Positions 59,311 to 64,000 of a stretch of 64,000 nt of DNA are shown here, piece by piece. A model generated the notes under the pieces. The model did no database searches and had not been told where the DNA came from. It saw nothing but the letters and a program-made list of their open reading frames with translations. The stretch is from Ganaspis brasiliensis (Eukaryota > Arthropoda > Insecta > Hymenoptera > Figitidae), in assembly GCA_037103525.1 (NCBI GenBank), contig JAZKLR010000502.1, positions 434,001-498,000 of the forward strand, in the 5' to 3' direction. Position 1 is the stretch's first letter. Each line of letters starts with the position of its first letter. The position numbers and the translations under genes are program-made.

Positions 59311-60884
59311 GGTTACAGGGCCTTTTGCGGTACATTTTTAAAATTTCATAACTACAAGTTTTAACTCAAAAATCTCACCTTGAAATACAAGGAGAAAAAA
59401 AAATACACCCCAAACATCCGCGAGCCACAATAGTGCGGATTGAGAATTTACTGTTCAAATCCTCCACAGCAGTTAATTTCTGATGATTTCATGAAAGTTT
59501 TTAAAAATATTCAGTATAAAATTATTAAGAAGATAGCTATATCCGACTTTCAATAATGTTTGTCATTTTTCTTTCATTTAAACAAATAAATATAAAAAAT
59601 TATTCCATTGCTTAAATTTTATTCGATAATGATTAAAGTTACTTTCAAATCATGTTTTTAATAATCATAGCTGAAGAAGAAATATTTGTCAAGTATTAAA
59701 AATTAATAAGCAAATAGTATTAATTATTAACAATTATTTTTAATTAAAATCTAAGAATACCTATCCATTTGTCTTTTAAAATAATTTTTCTTTCATCAAA
59801 CAATTGCAGAATCTGCAATAAACTAATAAGTTGAAAGTCAAAATTTAATATATTATTTGGTTCGCTTACATCATAAATTAAGAAAAAAGTATTTCAATAT
59901 TTTTGTTATAAACAATTAATCATGTATGATGTATTGAGATACTGAGTATACGCAAATTTCAGGAACTTTGAATTTAATATTCTAAATCGGGACCATTCGA
60001 GCGCTTGCGGGTGTTTGAGGTGTGTTTTTGCCGAAAGTATTTAGAGTTCCGCCATTTTGATTTTTACATATCTTATAGGAACAAAGTTAAGCTTTCCATT
60101 GTATTGATATAGTTAAAAAAATTGTTATGAAATCCGGTTTCAAGATATAACAAAATTAAAACTTTGACCTTGAATTTCAAGGTCAAATTTATTTTACAGA
60201 AATATTTCTGTTACCATCGAGTAGCCCGTAAAAAAGCTTTATGAATCGCTATATATGTGTTAACTTTTATAAAATCCAATTAGAAATATATTAAATTTAA
60301 AAAAGTACATTCTGAGGAAATTCATAATTTTAAAATTGTGTAACTCAATACTATCTCATGAAATTTAAAAATATTTGGTATTTACTCTTCCACTAACAGT
60401 GAAAATACTAGCAAAGTTTAAGCCAAATTAAAAAAATTTTATTTTTTCACCTAAACAATTTAGGAATTTTGCCCCATTTCTGTACATTAGCATTATGTAG
60501 AGGAACTTCATTATTGAAAAAATGAAAAGGTCGGTAACTTTTGTGCATTGTTTGATTTTTTAGTAATCTTAAAGATTTTAAGGTAAATTGGGTTAAAATT
60601 ATTAGATTATATATTATTATATATGTACGTCCGCATGAAAAGGGCCCACTTCGTAGATATTACATTCCAAAATATTCAACTCTTTCTAAAAGAGATTCAG
60701 ATTTTCGAATTTTTTTTATTGATGAAAAACAACTTACGTAATGTCCCAATCTAATCATGCGTTTATCATAATTTTATGGTAATTAAAAACATAAAATAAT
60801 TATTTTTTTAGTTTTTATAATAATAATCTTGAACTTTAAACTCGTTTTTCTCAAACGGGTCACCTGCATTTCCTTCAAAACCCA
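59310..60884. other. AT-rich, no recognisable gene
   Basis: Only short AT-rich frames. No paired transposon ends, tandem repeats or splice-bounded exons recognised. Confidence 0.4.
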
Positions 60885-61434
60885 CACGGGAAAAAATAGT
60901 TTACTAATATTTACTGAAGAAACTTAAGAGCGGTGGATATGAGAAAAAGTCGTGAGATTTTATTAGCAACTCCTTGAAAAACTACCAAACACTTATTCTA
61001 GAAGAATAAGAATTAAATTCAAGAAAACTTCTCTAACTGTTATGAGATTTTACCAAAGTACTTCAAAAGTTAAAATTTTTTTTAATTTTTGAAAAAAAAT
61101 TTCCTCCATGAGTACTCGAACTCAGTTCCTCGAGAGTACAAAATCTCCGCTTTGTCCAACTGAGCTAAATACGCGATTGAATTACTGTACAGTAAAAACA
61201 TACTTGCGTGAGCCAAGCGCTTGGTCACTGTACTGCGTTTTGCAGAAGTCTTCGGTAACTGTCCAGATCCGATTTTTGATTGCGCGTAATGAAAATTTAT
61301 TTTGGAGACTTTGTAGAAATTTTTGAAAAATTGGAGAATGCTTATTGACTCTTTTGTAGATATTGCAGAGTTTTTCTCATATCCACCGCTCTTGAATAAA
61401 TTCGGTAAATTTTCGTGATTAAATTTTTTCCGTG
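60885..61434. mobile_element. 550-bp MITE, CACGGRAAAAAAT ends
   Basis: Ends CACGGGAAAAAATAGTTTA and AAATTTTTTCCGTG, with a long subterminal inverted block AAGAGCGGTGGATATGAGAA. CA on both sides may be a 2-bp duplication. A tRNA-like sequence lies in its middle. Confidence 0.8.
61100..61178 (-). ncRNA. tRNA-like sequence inside MITE
   Basis: The minus strand reads GCGTATTTAGCTCAGTTGGA (A box TAGCTCAGTTGG), then GAGTTCGAGTACTCA (B box and T-arm stem TGAG/CTCA) 45 bp later: the spacing of a normal tRNA. Acceptor arms do not pair well and there is no intact 7-bp stem, so it is a pseudogene or SINE-type promoter rather than a functional tRNA. Confidence 0.45.
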
Positions 61435-61765
61435 CAATTGACTGAACTTGCAATTGCCAGAATATTCTTTGTCCAAATTTAAAATTTTTCGAACTTGCAA
61501 TTATCAGAATTTGTAATCCCCCTGCCTTGCATTTTTCCAAACTTGTAAATTCTCTAACTTGTATTTGTCCGAATTTTGAAATCAACGAAATTGCATTTGT
61601 CAAAACATTCATTTACCTGAACTTTATTCGTCCGTACGTAAAAATCACCGAATTTGCATTTTTCCAAACTTTAAAATCACCGAACTCTCATTTCCCCGAA
61701 CTTTAAAATTCTCGAAATTGCATTTGTCCGAACTTTAAAATCACCGAACTCACATTTGGCCAAAC
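61435..61765. repeat. 32-bp tandem repeat
   Basis: Units such as TTGCATTTGTCCGAACTTTA + AAATCACCGAAC repeat at exactly 32 bp in the best part (61648-61755), more degenerate upstream. Ends abruptly at CACAGTGGGCC (61766), a possible transposon terminus. The 176-aa minus-strand frame at 61082-61612 runs through this and the MITE and is not a gene. Confidence 0.8.
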
Positions 61766-61917
61766 CACAGTGGGCCAGATTGCAAAAAACCTGGCAAAAA
61801 CCCCCAAAAATTTTTTTTTTAATTTAAAGGTTTTGTTACAATCTCGTCCAATGACGAGGTACAAAAATTGAGAGAAGGAATTTAACAAACGAAATCCCTG
61901 ACGTTCGAAAAATCGGT

Positions 61918-61933
61918 GGCTCTGAAAAGAGCC
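61918..61933 (-). terminator. Histone-mRNA-type 3' stem-loop
   Basis: On the minus strand GGCTCT-TTTC-AGAGCC: a 6-bp stem with a 4-nt TTTC loop, identical to the classic metazoan replication-dependent histone 3' stem-loop. It is preceded by CAAACAATC and followed by ACCGA, close to the usual CAAA and ACCCA flanks. It starts 29 nt after the stop of the ORF at 61963-62541, the normal distance. No clear purine-rich downstream element was found. SLBP/U7-dependent processing is inferred, not shown. Confidence 0.6.
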
Positions 61934-61962
61934 GATTGTTTGGTGGTGCGAGGGAGCGGGGA

Positions 61963-62541
61963 TTATGACGTAAAATCGAGTTTACGCCTGTGTCGAGGTT
62001 GGACCGGTGGCCAAACCGTTCCTTCTGAAGATACGGGGGAGAAAGTCTCCGGGGACACTCCGGCGGGAATCCAGATCGAATCTGACACTGCGGCTGACCC
62101 GGGCAAACTTAGGGTGGCTCTTGCTGATGGATCAGAATTTTCCCCGGAACGTGGACGGCCGTGCTGCTGACGCGGTGTGATCTCGGAGTTAACTAGAGCC
62201 TCGAGAGAGGGGAGCGGTTCGACCGGTGGTTGAAACAGAGCGTGGGGCGGACTTCCAGGGGTCCTGAAGTCGGAGGCTATGAGGTCAACACCCGACTGGG
62301 TTGGTGCTACCGGAACAGGGGTCCGTTCAAAGACGGGGGTGATTAGAGAGAGGACGTCCCGAACCGAACGTGAAGCTTCCCATCGGGGCCGGGGGTCCCG
62401 GGTACCTAGTACTCCGTGGACGATCTCCAGGAAGTGTGGAGCAGTGACGAATGCTCGAGCTCGCTGACGCTGAAGGCGGGCGCGTTCCTTTTTCCCCGGT
62501 CGTTTCTTCCTGGTCTCCTGACCGGGCTGTTGTTTCGACAT
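61963..62541 (-). CDS. Unrecognised 192-aa basic/Pro-rich protein
   Basis: ATG at 62541 (an upstream in-frame TTG at 62550 is not used here) to TAA at 61963, uninterrupted and GC-rich (clearly above the flanks), with normal residue variety. The N-terminus is strongly basic (RKKRPGKKERARLQRQRAR), as in nucleic-acid-binding or nuclear proteins. Then comes a short hydrophobic helix-like part (APHFLEIVHGVLG; VRDVLSLITPVFE) and a Pro/Ser-rich C-terminal half ending RHRRKLDFTS. It is not a histone: there is no histone-fold motif, and I recognise no family. A histone-type stem-loop follows the stop. The long leader upstream (62550-62850) contains several short hairpins. It could be a retroelement gag-like ORF, a diverged host gene, or a fortuitous GC-rich frame. 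Confidence 0.4.
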   Translation of the reverse strand: MSKQQPGQETRKKRPGKKERARLQRQRARAFVTAPHFLEIVHGVLGTRDPRPRWEASRSVRDVLSLITPVFERTPVPVAPTQSGVDLIASDFRTPGSPPHALFQPPVEPLPSLEALVNSEITPRQQHGRPRSGENSDPSARATLSLPGSAAVSDSIWIPAGVSPETFSPVSSEGTVWPPVQPRHRRKLDFTS

Positions 62542-62586
62542 AAGCGGCAAAACTAGAAATAACCTTAGGGTGAGAAATTTCCTATA

Positions 62587-62680
62587 CCCTGAGCAAGGGC
62601 GGAAGAATAATCAAACCACAAGAGGTTTCCCTAAGTCGCTTCTCCTGGTGGTGCGGAAATTCTTCCAACCTGAGCAAGGT
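62587..62680. repeat. Paired CCTGAGCAAGG hairpins
   Basis: CCCTGAGCAAGGG (62587-62599) and ACCTGAGCAAGGT (62668-62680) occur in similar contexts (GGAAGAAT / GGAAATTCTTCC), suggesting a short duplicated segment of about 80 bp in the leader of the minus-strand ORF. Confidence 0.5.
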
Positions 62681-62783
62681 CCAAAGAAAGTCAGCCCATC
62701 CAAGACAACACTAAAGCACAAAACACGATCAAAGTTTGATAACAGTAAAATGTTTGAACAATATTCCTCGTAAGAACAATATT

Positions 62784-62799
62784 CGCCCTGAAAGGGACG
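62784..62799. repeat. Hairpin with AATATTCG-extended stem
   Basis: AATATTCGCCCTGAAAGGGACGAATATT (given in parts: AATATTCG, CCCTGAAAGGGA, CGAATATT) folds into a stem of about 12 bp with one C-A mismatch and a GAAA loop on the plus strand. Confidence 0.55.
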
Positions 62800-62856
62800 A
62801 ATATTCCAACGTTTGAACTCCTTTTTTTTGGGGGGATTATGAATCAATGTTCAGTT

Positions 62857-62872
62857 CGTCCTGAAAAGGACG
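62857..62872 (-). other. Second perfect 6-bp stem, TTTC-loop hairpin
   Basis: CGTCCT-TTTC-AGGACG on the minus strand has the same geometry as the histone-type hairpin at 61918-61933; on the plus strand it is a GAAA tetraloop hairpin. No convincing ORF ends just upstream of it, so a role as a 3' end is less likely than for the first. Confidence 0.4.
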
Positions 62873-63220
62873 GATCTTTATGGCAGGTTGATGATGGGTG
62901 GTTACCCGTAAAGGAAAAAAAAACAACACCGTTGTTATTTTTAAAACAAACCCAAAGTATATATTTTCCAAAATATAAACCTTTGGAAATCCTGAGCGAT
63001 GCTGATGGTACGATGTCAAACACGCAATGGCAGGCGTGCGGCGTGTTCTCTGAGCCATGATACTCTGCCTCCAGGCAGAAAGTGGCGTAGGTGACAGGCA
63101 GGAGAAAATCCAAAATTTTCTCCGGCGTGGAGATGCGGTGGCTATGGTAGCTGGAGAGCGAGTGGCCGAGAACTGGCGCACGCACAGGTGTTACGCTGTC
63201 CAACGTGTCTGACCGCGCAG

Positions 63221-63322
63221 CCAATCAGCGAGCAGAAAATAGCTGATTGGTTAGAGCTCGGTGTTCCGAGCGCGCGTAGACCAATCGGAGGCAGGTTCCC
63301 CTATTTTTCGTTACGGGCCAAT
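63221..63322. promoter_or_regulatory. CCAAT-box cluster between divergent ORFs
   Basis: CCAAT at 63221, 63281 and 63318, and ATTGG (inverted CCAAT) at 63246, within 102 bp of GC-rich sequence. Such clusters are typical of strong and often bidirectional promoters, histone promoters among them. No TATA box is evident close by. It precedes the plus-strand ORF at 63338 by 16 bp and lies about 680 bp upstream of the minus-strand ORF at 62541. Confidence 0.5.
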
Positions 63323-63337
63323 GGGAGCCAGAGCGAA

Positions 63338-63469
63338 ATGCCTCGTCGTACTGCCAGCTTCACTCTGAGACTCCAGTACATAGCTAATAAGAGGAGACGC
63401 AGGGTCCCGCGCAGAAAAAAAAAATTAATTCTAACCGTAAAAACTAAAGCTCAGGGAAAAATTCTTTAA
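63338..63469 (+). CDS. 43-aa highly basic ORF
   Basis: First ATG after the CCAAT cluster (context GCGAAATGC) to TAA at 63469. MPRRTASFTLRLQYI is followed by an Arg/Lys run (NKRRRRVPRRKKK) and KTKAQGKIL; more than a third of residues are Arg or Lys, like histone tails or protamines. A weak hairpin (GGCCGA-TTTTTC-TCGGTC) starts two bases after the stop. The ORF could be chance, a first exon, or a small nucleic-acid-binding protein. No family recognised. Confidence 0.3.
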   Translation: MPRRTASFTLRLQYIANKRRRRVPRRKKKLILTVKTKAQGKIL

Positions 63470-63761
63470 GGCCGATTTTTCTCGGTCTCTTTTCTCGAGT
63501 ATGTTGTAATAATATTTAGGAAATTAAGAACCGAGAAAGAAGCGATTTGTAACAGTTTGAACTATTGAATAAAGTAACAGACATATTTCTGCATACTGTA
63601 GTAAAATATTAGGAAGCACAGGGTCCATTAAGAGTAAGATACGTCAATTCAATGTTAACCTACGCGTTTAATTGGTTCGCTACCTAACAGTGCTGAAAAA
63701 CGTGTAGTTACTTTCAGGTGGAATATATTTTAATTGTGTGCGTCAATCTTCATGGAACAAA

Positions 63762-63967
63762 ATGGAAAATATTTCTAAAGGTATGTATTTTAATATCCTG
63801 TAATCCAATTAAATATAATTATTATTGAATTTAGGAAATTTTACATATTTTAAGGTTATCTTTTCTTAAATTACTTTTCTTGGAAATTAGAAAAAAATAT
63901 TAGAAAAGTAGACAACCCAGAAGATCCCATGAAACTGTCAATTGAAATATTCAGATTAATAGACTAG
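63762..63967 (+). CDS. Candidate two-exon 31-aa ORF
   Basis: ATGGAAAATATTTCTAAAG ends at a consensus donor (G|GTATGT, 63781). A pyrimidine-rich tract and TTGGAAATTAG give an acceptor at 63890. The joined frame, MENISK then EKNIRKVDNPEDPM then KLSIEIFRLID, stops at 63967. The frame is kept across a 110-bp intron, but it is short, and the window edge hides what follows. Speculative. Confidence 0.2.
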
Positions 63968-64000
63968 AAAAAGAAATACACAAAAAAATTAACCAACTCA

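Noticed and set aside
61082..61612. 176-aa minus-strand ORF
   Set aside because: Runs through a MITE end, a tRNA-like sequence and the 32-bp tandem repeat; no domain, and no ATG-based gene structure.
62837..63224. 114- and 126-aa minus-strand ORFs overlapping the second TTTC-loop hairpin
   Set aside because: Two frames overlap with no conserved motif, their starts are not ATG-supported in a good context, and the hairpin lies inside the frame rather than after it.

Overview
The window looks like a repeat-dense, AT-rich eukaryotic region, most likely from an arthropod. I see GT-AG intron signals, a Helitron Rep/helicase fossil, a FLYWCH-type Mutator-like (MULE) transposase, a CR1-like non-LTR ORF1, many hAT and Tc1/mariner-type non-autonomous elements, and no bacterial gene organisation. 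The genus cannot be read from the sequence. No complete, recognisable host gene is present, and almost every long open frame is either a transposon fossil or translated satellite DNA.

Layout. 1-6.3 kb: three satellite families (16-bp, 89-bp, and ~154-bp with a 461-bp higher-order repeat). 6.5-11.4 kb: a CR1-like ORF1 split by a 3.76-kb foldback element, which itself carries a decayed MULE. 12.1-21.9 kb: a Helitron on the minus strand, split by a 2.8-kb foldback and a 425-bp element, flanked by two related terminal-inverted-repeat elements. 23.7-24.5 kb: a mariner-type MITE. 24.5-45.4 kb: a hierarchy of nested inverted repeats whose core is a ~12.5-kb palindrome (24918-37412). The palindrome carries a mirrored solo LTR and pieces of a spliced gene: an exon at 30213-30370 and a terminal exon present in both arms. 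47.8-56.7 kb: a hAT MITE, a pogo-like 7.5-kb element filled with nested foldbacks, a near-perfect hairpin, and another foldback. 57.8-61.8 kb: minisatellites and small MITEs. 61.8-63.5 kb: an abruptly GC-rich island with an unrecognised 192-aa ORF. A hairpin identical in form to the metazoan histone mRNA 3' stem-loop follows its stop codon. A CCAAT-rich promoter-like segment and a 43-aa very basic ORF on the other strand lie beside it.

The most useful result is stratigraphic. Several insertions can be delimited to the base because removing them and one target-site copy restores a conserved protein frame (Helitron twice, CR1 ORF1 once or twice), or because the other palindrome arm preserves the empty site. 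The most unusual features are the spliced gene caught in the giant palindrome and the ORF with a histone-type 3' end.
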